From NCBI GenBank assembly GCA_031265595.1, contig JAISCM010000271.1:1-8504 (forward strand): a DNA stretch of 8,504 nt, in the 5' to 3' direction. The notes under the pieces are model-generated. The model saw only the letters and a list, made by a program, of their open reading frames with translations. It was not told the origin of the DNA and made no database searches. This document shows positions 1 to 6,782 of the stretch, one piece after another. This DNA is from Tannerellaceae bacterium (GTDB lineage Bacteria; Bacteroidota; Bacteroidia; Bacteroidales; Tannerellaceae). Position 1 is the stretch's first letter, and each line of letters begins with the position of its first letter. Made by a program: the position numbers and the translations under genes.

Positions 1-393
1 GAATTGGTAACACAACTGAACTGGCCAATAACGGGCCTCCGCCCTTATGTAGTAAATGCAGACGTTTCGTTGGTTCAACAAATAGGGCGAACAGATATCT
101 TCCGTGGCATCACCATTGCTACGAACGGCTTCTACGGCCCACAAGGACGCCACATCCGTTTAGCGCTTGCAGACCCGGACCTGAATAACAAGATAGAAGC
201 CTTCGATTATTACGGCCGGAAGATCACCAATTACGAAATGGAAAGCTCAGCCTTAGCCGGCTTAGCAGCCTTAATGGGCCACCGGGCAATGACCGTCTGC
301 TGCATAATCGCCGGACGCATAAACAAAAACATGAACACAAATTATAAAGGCTCGCTAACAGAATTAATAGAGATTGTGCTGGAAAGAATATAG
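1..393 (+). CDS. Nucleoside (uridine-type) phosphorylase, C-terminal part; gene cut by the left window edge
   Basis: This is the last 130 codons of a gene whose frame is open to base 1, so the true start lies outside the window; the TTG at position 4 is probably internal. Enzymes of this family cleave nucleosides with phosphate in the cytoplasm to give a free base and pentose-1-phosphate, for salvage. Two family signatures are visible: TNGFYGPQGR at 121-150, and NYEMESS around 235-246. The EMES triad region binds the ribose in uridine phosphorylases, and the following stretch (LAALMGHRA, then an IIAGRIN segment) aligns by eye with the end of E. coli Udp. No signal peptide can be assessed because the N-terminus is missing. 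The gene converges on the secreted hydrolase at 464-1303 and so is not in its operon. Base specificity (uridine, thymidine or another) cannot be read from this fragment. Confidence 0.87.
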   Translation, partial: ELVTQLNWPITGLRPYVVNADVSLVQQIGRTDIFRGITIATNGFYGPQGRHIRLALADPDLNNKIEAFDYYGRKITNYEMESSALAGLAALMGHRAMTVCCIIAGRINKNMNTNYKGSLTELIEIVLERI

Positions 394-428
394 AAAAAAA
401 GAGAACTACCGAGAAATCCTCGGTAGTT
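394..428 (-). terminator. Intrinsic terminator for the minus-strand operon
   Basis: A perfect 10-bp stem is formed by AACTACCGAG (404-413) and CTCGGTAGTT (419-428), with a 5-nt loop. Read on the minus strand, the stem is followed after CTC by seven Ts (complement of A394-A400), which is the classic form. It lies 36 bp beyond the stop of the EEP-fold hydrolase gene. On the plus strand the hairpin has no T-run after it, so any termination of the phosphorylase transcript would be weaker. Confidence 0.9.
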
Positions 429-463
429 GAAACCTCATTCAGTTCGCCTTCGGCATAGATGTT

Positions 464-1303
464 TTAGAAACTAACCGTAACCATTACCGGGCAATGGTCG
501 GAAGGGAAGCGGCCATGATCCATATCCGTCAATACCCCATACTTATTTACCCGGATCTCTTTTGTAACAAAGATGTAATCGATCCGTTCCTTCAATGGAG
601 AATTTAATTGAAAAGCCTGATAGGTTCCCACAGGGCCATAAGGCGGTTGTTGGGTCAGCTCATACGAATCGGTAAACAATCCGTCGGCATAGATAAGCCG
701 GATAGGTTCATCATCCGGAGTAGCATTGAAATCGCCCGTACAAAAGACCGGAGCATCGCCGGCAATGGCTTTGATCCTTGCCAGCATAAGGTGTGACGAC
801 TGCCGGCGGGCTTCTCTCCCTTCATGGTCGTAATGTACATTAAAGAAATAAAACTCTTTGCCGGTTGCCTTCTCTCTGAACTTCGCCCAGGAGCAAATAC
901 GGTTACAGCACGTAGCATCCCAGCCTTTGCCCGGCACATCCGGCGTTTCAGACAACCAATAGTTTCCCTTATCCAATACGGTAAAGCGGTCTTTCTTATA
1001 AAAGATAGCCGAATGTTCGCCGGCATCCTTCCCATCATCACGCCCTGCGCCAACGTAATCATAGACTCCGGTTTCCAACAAATCCTTTATCTGATGAATA
1101 AAACCTTCCTGCGTACCAAACAAATCGAAATCGTGAAACCGTACCAATCCCTTTACCATCTCTTTCCGGTGCGTCCAGGAATTTTCGCCATCACGTGGCG
1201 TATCCATCCGCAGATTATACGTAGCCACATTCAAATCCAGCGACTGCCCATACAAGCCGCCCACAAAAAGCACGGCCACCATTAGTAATACTATTTTCTT
1301 CAT
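464..1303 (-). CDS. Secreted endonuclease/exonuclease/phosphatase (EEP) family hydrolase
   Basis: The 279-residue product begins with a typical signal peptide (MKK, then a hydrophobic run to about residue 18, probable cut near GQ-S at 20/21), so it should act in the periplasm or outside the cell. The rest is one metal-dependent EEP (DNase I-like) domain. Visible motifs in order: N30 in ATYNLR, the metal-binding Glu66 in TQEG, His157 in NVHYDH, Asp191 and Asn193 in GDFNA, Asp242 in RIDYIFV, and the Asp269-His270 pair in SDHCPV. All expected catalytic positions are present, so the enzyme is probably active on a phosphoester bond. It most resembles the uncharacterised EEP-1 type subfamily often found beside SusC/SusD genes. 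Substrate (nucleic acid, phospholipid head group, phosphoglycan) is unknown. It is the last gene of the minus-strand cluster, separated from the SusD-like gene by the 23-bp repeat array and followed by a strong terminator. A CC pair at 132-133, next to the WDA segment, is a possible disulfide or metal ligand. Confidence 0.9.
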   Translation of the reverse strand: MKKIVLLMVAVLFVGGLYGQSLDLNVATYNLRMDTPRDGENSWTHRKEMVKGLVRFHDFDLFGTQEGFIHQIKDLLETGVYDYVGAGRDDGKDAGEHSAIFYKKDRFTVLDKGNYWLSETPDVPGKGWDATCCNRICSWAKFREKATGKEFYFFNVHYDHEGREARRQSSHLMLARIKAIAGDAPVFCTGDFNATPDDEPIRLIYADGLFTDSYELTQQPPYGPVGTYQAFQLNSPLKERIDYIFVTKEIRVNKYGVLTDMDHGRFPSDHCPVMVTVSF

Positions 1304-1323
1304 ACGTTGTTATTTTTATGGGG

Positions 1324-1331
1324 TAAAGATA
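1324..1331 (-). promoter_or_regulatory. Possible Bacteroides -7 promoter element for the EEP hydrolase gene
   Basis: On the minus strand this reads TATCTTTA, seven of eight matches to the Bacteroides -7 consensus TAnnTTTG, about 20 bp before the ATG at 1303. I find no convincing TTTG -33 element at the right distance, so this is weak. If real, the hydrolase would have a promoter separate from the SusC/SusD transcript. Confidence 0.2.
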
Positions 1332-1443
1332 GTTCTTTTCTTGCCATTCTCATATATTTCATCATTGAAAGAGCCAAAAGGACTGCACCCTTTTGTTTCT
1401 CGACGGCTGTCCCTGTTTCCTTCCTTCGATTGGGTTAAGCAGC

Positions 1444-1618
1444 GTACGCCGGGGTACTTCGACGTAGTACGCCGGGGTACTTCGACGTAGTACGCCGGGG
1501 TACTTCGATGCGGTACGCCGGGGTACCTCGATGCAGTACGCCGGGGTACCTCGATGCAGTACGCCGGGGTACCTCGATGCAGTACGCCGGGGTACTTCGA
1601 CATAGTACGCCGGGGTAC
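1444..1618. repeat. Tandem array of 23-bp units (7 full copies plus a 14-bp partial copy)
   Basis: Units start at 1444, 1467, 1490, 1513, 1536, 1559, 1582 and 1605 (partial). Each is a 14-nt core, GTACGCCGGGGTAC, followed by a 9-nt linker. The core is identical in all eight copies and is a palindrome except for one G/G position pair (5 and 10). Linkers in order are TTCGACGTA (twice), TTCGATGCG, CTCGATGCA (three times) and TTCGACATA; TCGA is constant and every difference is a transition. GTAC recurs at alternating 10- and 13-bp steps. A unit is about 61% G+C, richer than the adjoining leader. The array fills the gap between the SusD-like and EEP genes, beginning 26 bp past the SusD stop. It is not in frame with the SusD-like gene: two in-frame TGA codons precede it. 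Possible roles are mRNA structure between cistrons, a protein-binding array, or a neutral minisatellite; the sequence does not decide. Confidence 0.97.
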
Positions 1619-1644
1619 TGCAGGCAACCTTGCAGTCAATATTC

Positions 1645-3180
1645 TCAATTGGTATATCCTGCGTTCTGTTCCAGAATGCCACCCGCTTCCGTGATTACGT
1701 TCTGCGGAATGGGATAGAGTGTCTGGTGCTCCTTGGCATTGCAGCCCCGTGCGTATGCACGAGTGATATACTCGCCATGCCTGATGAGATCCTGTCGGCG
1801 CTGCCCTTCGCAGTAAAGCTCGTGACCGCGTTCCTGCAACAGATAGCTGCGAAATGTGTCTTTGCTGGCGGTAGCCGATGCCGGTATCTCCACTTGTGCG
1901 CGGTCTGTTACCTGTTTCAAGGCAGCTACTGCGCCCGGTGTAGGCCCGTTCAGTTCATTTTCTGCCTCAGCATAAGAGAGCAATACCTCGGCATAGCGTA
2001 TCACAGGCTGGTCTTTTTGTATGCCGAATGGGTTGGACAGCAGCGTCTGCGTATCGGTGAACTTAATGGGGATGGCGCCCACCATGCCGTTCGTGCGGTC
2101 TTTCATTACGCCGGCATTATTCTCATACTTACCCAAGATACCCCGCTTACGCACGTCGTTGTCTTGGAAAGTATCGTAGAAATCCCAGCGCATGCAGTAT
2201 TCCTGCCATCCGCCCCAATCGCTGTCGCCCCGCATATAGGGTTCATCCAGGTGATTGTATCCGCGCCTGAAATCGCCGGGGATTACCTCGGGCATGAAAA
2301 AGTTGTCGGAGGCTTCGTTGGCGGGGATGCTCCAGATGTGTTCGGCCTGCTGCTTGAGGTTGAACACATCGTTGTAGTCGGGCAGTAGCGAGTAGCCCAT
2401 CGTCATCAGTTGGCTGGCGGCGGCTTTTGCTTTGCTCCAGTCTTTCTGGTGCATATAGAGCTTCATGCGGAGGGCATAAGCTATGGATTTGGACATACGT
2501 CCCCATTGGCTGGCATTGTCGTTGTATTTGTCCGGGAAAGAAGGGGTATTGATGGCGTCGTCCAAGTCTTTCTCGATATAGCCTACGTAGTCGGCCAACG
2601 ACGGGCGCGGTTCTATCACGTTGCTCATCAGCGTTTCCGGGTCGAGCTTTACGTTCACCGGCCCAAACCAGTCGAGCAATGTGAACATATAGAACGCGCG
2701 TAGGGTCTTCGTCTCGGCAATGAAGCGTCTGCGTATGTCTTCTGTTGCTCCGCTGCTTTGCTCTATCCTGTTGATTACGTCCGTACCACGTGCCACGAAA
2801 CGGATGATGTTGTAAGTACTTTCGATAGGCCCGCCCGTAGACGGCCCCACGTTGAATATGTCATAGTCGTGGTTGCCGTTGTAAGAGCGGACGATGTCGG
2901 TAGACAACATTCCGGCAGGATTATAGGCGCTGTAATCGGCATTGAAGAGGGCTTGCTTCCAACCGCCGTCATCGTAGCCCCAATCGGTGGTGCAGGGCTT
3001 GTATAGTCCGGTGGTTGCCGCCTCCATGTCTCCCTCGGTCTGGAAGAAGTTCCCGGGCGACATGTCCATGAAGTTCTTGGTTTCAAGCATGTCTTCGCAG
3101 GAAGCGAAGAAACTGCCCGTTCCTATTATTGCGCAGAAAGCCGCGGCTTTTATCATCTGCTGTATATGATTATATTTCAT
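1645..3180 (-). CDS. SusD/RagB-family outer-membrane nutrient-binding lipoprotein
   Basis: The 511-residue product has the usual SusD length. Its lipoprotein signal ends in a lipobox FAS-C with Cys28 as the lipidation site, followed by acidic residues (ED), as in Bacteroides lipoproteins exported to the cell surface. The SusD-like N-terminal region runs from about residue 30 to 240 (including the aromatic RAFYMFTLLDWFGPVNV stretch). The RagB/SusD C-terminal region ends with hallmark segments ERGHELYCEGQRRQDLIRHG (from about 450), LYPIP (about 488) and EQNAGY (about 504). Family members form a lid over the SusC transporter and bind the substrate before TonB-driven import. The start lies 27 bp after the SusC-like stop, so the pair is almost certainly co-transcribed. 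Tryptophans and tyrosines are plentiful, but I cannot identify ligand-contacting residues. Substrate is unknown: no diagnostic carbohydrate-active enzyme lies in the window. Confidence 0.96.
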   Translation of the reverse strand: MKYNHIQQMIKAAAFCAIIGTGSFFASCEDMLETKNFMDMSPGNFFQTEGDMEAATTGLYKPCTTDWGYDDGGWKQALFNADYSAYNPAGMLSTDIVRSYNGNHDYDIFNVGPSTGGPIESTYNIIRFVARGTDVINRIEQSSGATEDIRRRFIAETKTLRAFYMFTLLDWFGPVNVKLDPETLMSNVIEPRPSLADYVGYIEKDLDDAINTPSFPDKYNDNASQWGRMSKSIAYALRMKLYMHQKDWSKAKAAASQLMTMGYSLLPDYNDVFNLKQQAEHIWSIPANEASDNFFMPEVIPGDFRRGYNHLDEPYMRGDSDWGGWQEYCMRWDFYDTFQDNDVRKRGILGKYENNAGVMKDRTNGMVGAIPIKFTDTQTLLSNPFGIQKDQPVIRYAEVLLSYAEAENELNGPTPGAVAALKQVTDRAQVEIPASATASKDTFRSYLLQERGHELYCEGQRRQDLIRHGEYITRAYARGCNAKEHQTLYPIPQNVITEAGGILEQNAGYTN

Positions 3181-3207
3181 ACGATTGATATATTAAGATA
3201 GTAAAGT

Positions 3208-6200
3208 TTAAAAAATCAGGTTGAAGCCAAAGGAGAGAGACATAGCCTGCGGATAAGGATTGCCCGTCTGTAGTTCGGGATCGAAGCCCTTGTAGGCCGT
3301 GAATGTAGCCACGTTCTGAGCGTCCACGAACAGCCGTGCGCCCTGAATGAAGTTGCTGCTTGCAAACAGGCCTTGCGGAAGCGTATAGCCCAGCGTAATG
3401 TTTTTCAGCTTGATATAGCTGCCGTCCATCAGGTAGAAATTATTATTGCCCGTAGGGTTGGAAGCGTCATAAGTGTTTGCCGCTACGCCGGGCATCCACC
3501 CTTTCCCTGTCTGGCTGTTCCATACTTCGGTGATGACGGTGCGGTAGGTATTTCCTGCTGCCACGCCGCTATTGCCTATGGCATACAGATCCGGCTCCTG
3601 CCCTCTCCACTTCTTGTAACCGAAGGCGCCATAGAAATAAAAGTTCAGGTCGAAGCCCCGGTAGCTGAACGTATTGCCCAGACCGGCCATCCAACGGGGC
3701 GTAGAATTGCCCAGTTTCACCATATCTTTAGAATCCAGTACATTGTCATCGTTCTGGTTTACATACTTGATGTTGCCCGGCAAAGCATCCGGCATATAGG
3801 CAGGTAGCTGATCGCCGGAAGTGATGATGCCGTCTGTCTGCCAGCCGTAGATGGCATCCAGTTCATCCGTTTCGCCTACATATTCCGGCAGCGCGACTTC
3901 GGGATTGCGCTTCACCCAGTTGGCCACGAAATATGACAAGTTGAACGTTGTTTCCCATTTCAGTTTTTTTGAAGTAAGGTTGTCGCTGCGCAACGAGAAC
4001 TCGAATCCCTTGCTCTGGGTTTCACCGATATTGGCTGCCACGGTACCCACGGCATTGTTGGAAGGTAATGTCTGATAGTCCAGCAGGTCTTTCACCCCTC
4101 GGTGGAAGAACTCTATGGATCCGAAGAAACGCTGGTTGCAAAAACCATAGTCGATACCGATGTTGGTAGTATAATCCGTTTCCCATTTTAGGTTGGGGTT
4201 TTCCACCTGAGCCAGGTTGAACCCGATGTTTGTAATGCTGCCGAATACATAGTTGTAGCCACTTTTGTAGGATGCCTGGGCGTTGGTTCCTATCACATTT
4301 TCGTTCCCGGCTGTGCCGTAGCCTATGCGCAGCTTCAGGTCGCTTAGTAATGTATTGTTTTTCAGGAACGCTTCTTCAGCAATACGCCACGCCACAGAGG
4401 CAGAGGGGAAGAAGCCCCATTTGTTGTTCTTCGCAAAATAGCTCGAACCGTCTCGCCGCCCCGTCAGGGTAATCATGTACTTGTCGTTCAGCGAATAGTT
4501 CAGGCGGGCAAACTGTGAGAGCTTGGTGCGCTCCGTGCGCCAAGAAGAGATATCCTCTTTGTCTTTGGATGCAGCTATGCCCACATTGGCCGTGCCGAAA
4601 GCATCGGTAAAGAAACCCACTCCCGCCAAGCGGAAACCGTCTGACTCCGTTCTGTAATAACCGGCGCCCAGCACAGCGGAGATACGGTGTATGTCATTGA
4701 ACACCTTGTCGTAATTAAAGAAGGTTTCTGCACTGATATTGGCCACCATGGAATAACCCAACTGTGCCATCCCGTCTGGCACCACCGTGTTCTGGGCTTT
4801 GGCGGGAATAAAGAAATCGCGCTTGCTATCCTGTTTGTCATATCCTCCCACGCCCCGCAGAGACAGTCCGTCCATCAGCTTCAACTCCACGGTGGGGGCG
4901 ATGAAAATCCGTTCGGTGTTGGTCTTGTCGGTGATTTCGAGGAAAGCGGCGGGATTGTTCACTAATTTATTGTGCGACTGGCTATACATGCCTTCTGCAT
5001 CTTTTACCGGTATATCCGGCCCGAAGCGTAAGGCATTCTGTATCATGTTGTCTCCATTACCCGCATCACCCACGGAAGTACTGTTGACCGTCAGGTTCGA
5101 GTAGCTGAACCTGATGCCCGCCTTCATGCGTTTGGAGAACTCCTGATCCAGATTGAGGCGGATGTTATGGCGGCCCATATCGGAGTTCCTCAACATGCCC
5201 ACATTGCGGTAATAATTGTAGGAGAAGAAATACTTCGTCTTCTCCGTACCTCCGTTGGCGGAGAGGTTTTGGTCGATGACGTAGCCGTTGCGTGTCACCT
5301 CATCCATCCAGTCAGTATCTGCCGTATAGGCGTTTACATCTGCAAAAACGGGTATATAGCCCGACAAGTCTACAGGGTTGCTTCCATACGCTCCCATCTT
5401 TTGGGTGTACAGATAGTATTCCCTGGTCCATACGTTGGCCTGCTCGCGAAACTCACGGGCATTCATCACTTCGGGATAGGCCTTGGGCAGTTGCGCAGTG
5501 AGGGCGCTGTTGTATTCTACCTTCACTTTTCCCGCCTTACCGCTTTTCGTGGTAATCAGTACTACGCCGTTGGCCGCCGACGCTCCATAAATGGCGGCTG
5601 CACTGGCATCTTTCAGCACTTCAATGCTTTCAATATCACTGGGATTGATGGTGTTCAGCGGGTCACGGTCTACGCCGGCACGGTAGTCATAGAGGTTTCC
5701 GCTCGTGTTCAGACCAGGATCGGCAGTAGAATTGTCCTGCAAAGGCACACCGTCTATCACATACAGGGGTGCATTGCTTCCGTTGGGCGAAACTGCCCCG
5801 CGGATATTAATGGACATCCCCGCTCCGGGCTGTGCCGACCGTTGGATCGTATTCATGCCCGTCACCTTTCCCTGCAACATTTGGCTGACACTGGAAGATG
5901 CTACGGCGTTCAATTCTTTGGACTTCACGGAAGCGATGGACCCGGTAATATCCCGTTTACGCGATGTTCCATAACCCACAACCACTACTTCATCCAGGCG
6001 TTGCGTATCTTCCAGAATGGTAATATCCATATTGTTTCTTTCATCTACCGGTATCTCTTTTGTCAGATAGCCAATATAGGAAACCTGTAGCATGGCGCCC
6101 TCGCTTATATTCAACGAGAAGCTGCCGTCTATACCGGTAGTCGTACCGTTTGTCGTTCCTTTTTCCATCACATTCGCACCGATAACCGGTTCGCCTTTCT

Positions 6201-6621
6201 CATCCAGTACGCGCCCTGTTATCCGCCGGAGAGTTATTTGCTGAAGTATATTCTTCTTCATCAGAACGATATTACTGCCTTCCATTATATAGACTACATC
6301 CGTATTGGCAAATATCTGCGAAAGTATATCCGATACCTTCTTTCTTGTTGCTTGTACAGACGTTTTCCTGTCTACATCTACATCTTCCCTATTATATAAA
6401 AAGAGGTAATCTGTTTTTTCTTCTATTTCCTGAAGAATCTCTCTTACGGTAGAATTTGTAGTAACAATCGTTACCTTCATTTCCTGAGAATGTGCATTCG
6501 TTGCATATAATCCCATGCAACACATAAATAGGAGAACAAATTGTAGTTTCATCATTCTAATAACATGTTTTAAGGTCGTGTAATTTTGAATATAAAATTC
6601 CTTGTACAAAATATTTTTCAT
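3208..6621 (-). CDS. SusC/RagA-family TonB-dependent transporter with N-terminal STN signalling domain
   Basis: The 1137-residue product is an outer-membrane importer powered by TonB. Order of parts: signal peptide (hydrophobic from about residue 25 to 41, cut near NAHSQ at 42-46); STN (secretin/TonB N-terminal) domain at about 48-121; carboxypeptidase-regulatory-like beta domain at about 134-205 (ITGRVLDEKGEPVIGANV onward); TonB-box-like DEVVVVGYG at 210-218; plug with LYVIDGVP near 286-293 and IEVLKDASAAAIYGA near 333-347; then the beta-barrel, ending in Phe. The STN domain is the key point: in FecA-type systems it contacts the FecR anti-sigma factor, and a FecR gene lies directly upstream. 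Start choice: ATG at 6621 adds 22 polar residues before the signal peptide; ATGs at 6555 and 6552 (M23, M24) give a more ordinary signal sequence starting MMKLQFVLL. I keep the longer form because similar N-terminal extensions occur in Bacteroides homologues, with low certainty. Confidence 0.97.
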   Translation of the reverse strand: MKNILYKEFYIQNYTTLKHVIRMMKLQFVLLFMCCMGLYATNAHSQEMKVTIVTTNSTVREILQEIEEKTDYLFLYNREDVDVDRKTSVQATRKKVSDILSQIFANTDVVYIMEGSNIVLMKKNILQQITLRRITGRVLDEKGEPVIGANVMEKGTTNGTTTGIDGSFSLNISEGAMLQVSYIGYLTKEIPVDERNNMDITILEDTQRLDEVVVVGYGTSRKRDITGSIASVKSKELNAVASSSVSQMLQGKVTGMNTIQRSAQPGAGMSINIRGAVSPNGSNAPLYVIDGVPLQDNSTADPGLNTSGNLYDYRAGVDRDPLNTINPSDIESIEVLKDASAAAIYGASAANGVVLITTKSGKAGKVKVEYNSALTAQLPKAYPEVMNAREFREQANVWTREYYLYTQKMGAYGSNPVDLSGYIPVFADVNAYTADTDWMDEVTRNGYVIDQNLSANGGTEKTKYFFSYNYYRNVGMLRNSDMGRHNIRLNLDQEFSKRMKAGIRFSYSNLTVNSTSVGDAGNGDNMIQNALRFGPDIPVKDAEGMYSQSHNKLVNNPAAFLEITDKTNTERIFIAPTVELKLMDGLSLRGVGGYDKQDSKRDFFIPAKAQNTVVPDGMAQLGYSMVANISAETFFNYDKVFNDIHRISAVLGAGYYRTESDGFRLAGVGFFTDAFGTANVGIAASKDKEDISSWRTERTKLSQFARLNYSLNDKYMITLTGRRDGSSYFAKNNKWGFFPSASVAWRIAEEAFLKNNTLLSDLKLRIGYGTAGNENVIGTNAQASYKSGYNYVFGSITNIGFNLAQVENPNLKWETDYTTNIGIDYGFCNQRFFGSIEFFHRGVKDLLDYQTLPSNNAVGTVAANIGETQSKGFEFSLRSDNLTSKKLKWETTFNLSYFVANWVKRNPEVALPEYVGETDELDAIYGWQTDGIITSGDQLPAYMPDALPGNIKYVNQNDDNVLDSKDMVKLGNSTPRWMAGLGNTFSYRGFDLNFYFYGAFGYKKWRGQEPDLYAIGNSGVAAGNTYRTVITEVWNSQTGKGWMPGVAANTYDASNPTGNNNFYLMDGSYIKLKNITLGYTLPQGLFASSNFIQGARLFVDAQNVATFTAYKGFDPELQTGNPYPQAMSLSFGFNLIF

Positions 6622-6782
6622 ATTTTTGTCGAATTAGAGAGTTAATACTAATAGATTTACTTTACAAGTTAGTGTTAATTTAGTGGCCGGAAGATGTTGC
6701 AACCATTTTCCGGTTCTTTGTTACTTACATTCCTCATCTACCATAGGCATCTTATTTTTAGGGATTAATAAAAGGTTATCGT
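6622..6782 (-). promoter_or_regulatory. Leader region of the SusC/SusD-like operon
   Basis: This 161-bp gap separates the FecR-like stop from the SusC-like ATG and is the natural place for a promoter driven by the linked ECF sigma factor. The 60 bp before the ATG are very A/T-rich. I find no good match to the Bacteroides housekeeping promoter (TTTG, then TAnnTTTG), which would fit ECF dependence but does not prove it. A stem-loop sits in the middle (separate entry). Confidence 0.45.
6687..6713. other. Stem-loop between the FecR-like and SusC-like genes
   Basis: Arms CCGGAA and TTCCGG pair perfectly; after one A/C mismatch the stem continues with ATG/CAT, giving nine pairs around a 7-nt loop (minus-strand reading). 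No T-run follows on the minus strand, so it is not a standard terminator for the FecR-like gene. It could be an mRNA stability or attenuation element, or part of an operator. Confidence 0.55.

Larger units (their letters stand above)
1304..1644. other. 341-bp intergenic region between the SusD-like and EEP genes
   Basis: This stretch holds the 23-bp tandem array (1444-1618), a small imperfect inverted repeat at 1618-1635 (CTGCA arms separated by 8 nt), and a roughly 140-bp leader before the EEP hydrolase ATG. The leader contains only a weak promoter-like octamer. Open frames of about 110 codons cross the region on the minus strand, but they are made of the repeat translated in rotating frames and have no recognisable domain, so I do not call a gene here. 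Confidence 0.8.

Noticed and set aside
1444..1618. CRISPR array
   Set aside because: The linkers are only 9 nt and nearly identical to each other, the repeat core is 14 nt, and no cas gene is near; this is a tandem minisatellite.
1316..1682. Small protein-coding genes across the repeat array (minus strand, 110 and 106 codons)
   Set aside because: They overlap each other in different frames, one starts inside the SusD-like coding region, and their content is only the repeat translated; no family resemblance.
1630..2388. 252-codon open frame on the plus strand
   Set aside because: Antisense to the well-supported SusD-like gene; its length is explained by codon usage on the opposite strand.
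2101..5680. Scattered partial matches to the repeat core (TACGCCGG) inside the SusD-like and SusC-like genes
   Set aside because: They are 8-9 nt matches explained by common codons and lack the flanking GTAC half.
5167..6090. 307-codon open frame on the plus strand
   Set aside because: It lies entirely antisense to the SusC-like gene, which has full domain support in its own frame; the antisense product shows no recognisable motif.
6687..6713. Intrinsic terminator after the FecR-like gene
   Set aside because: The stem is not followed by a T-run on the minus strand, so I list it only as a stem-loop.
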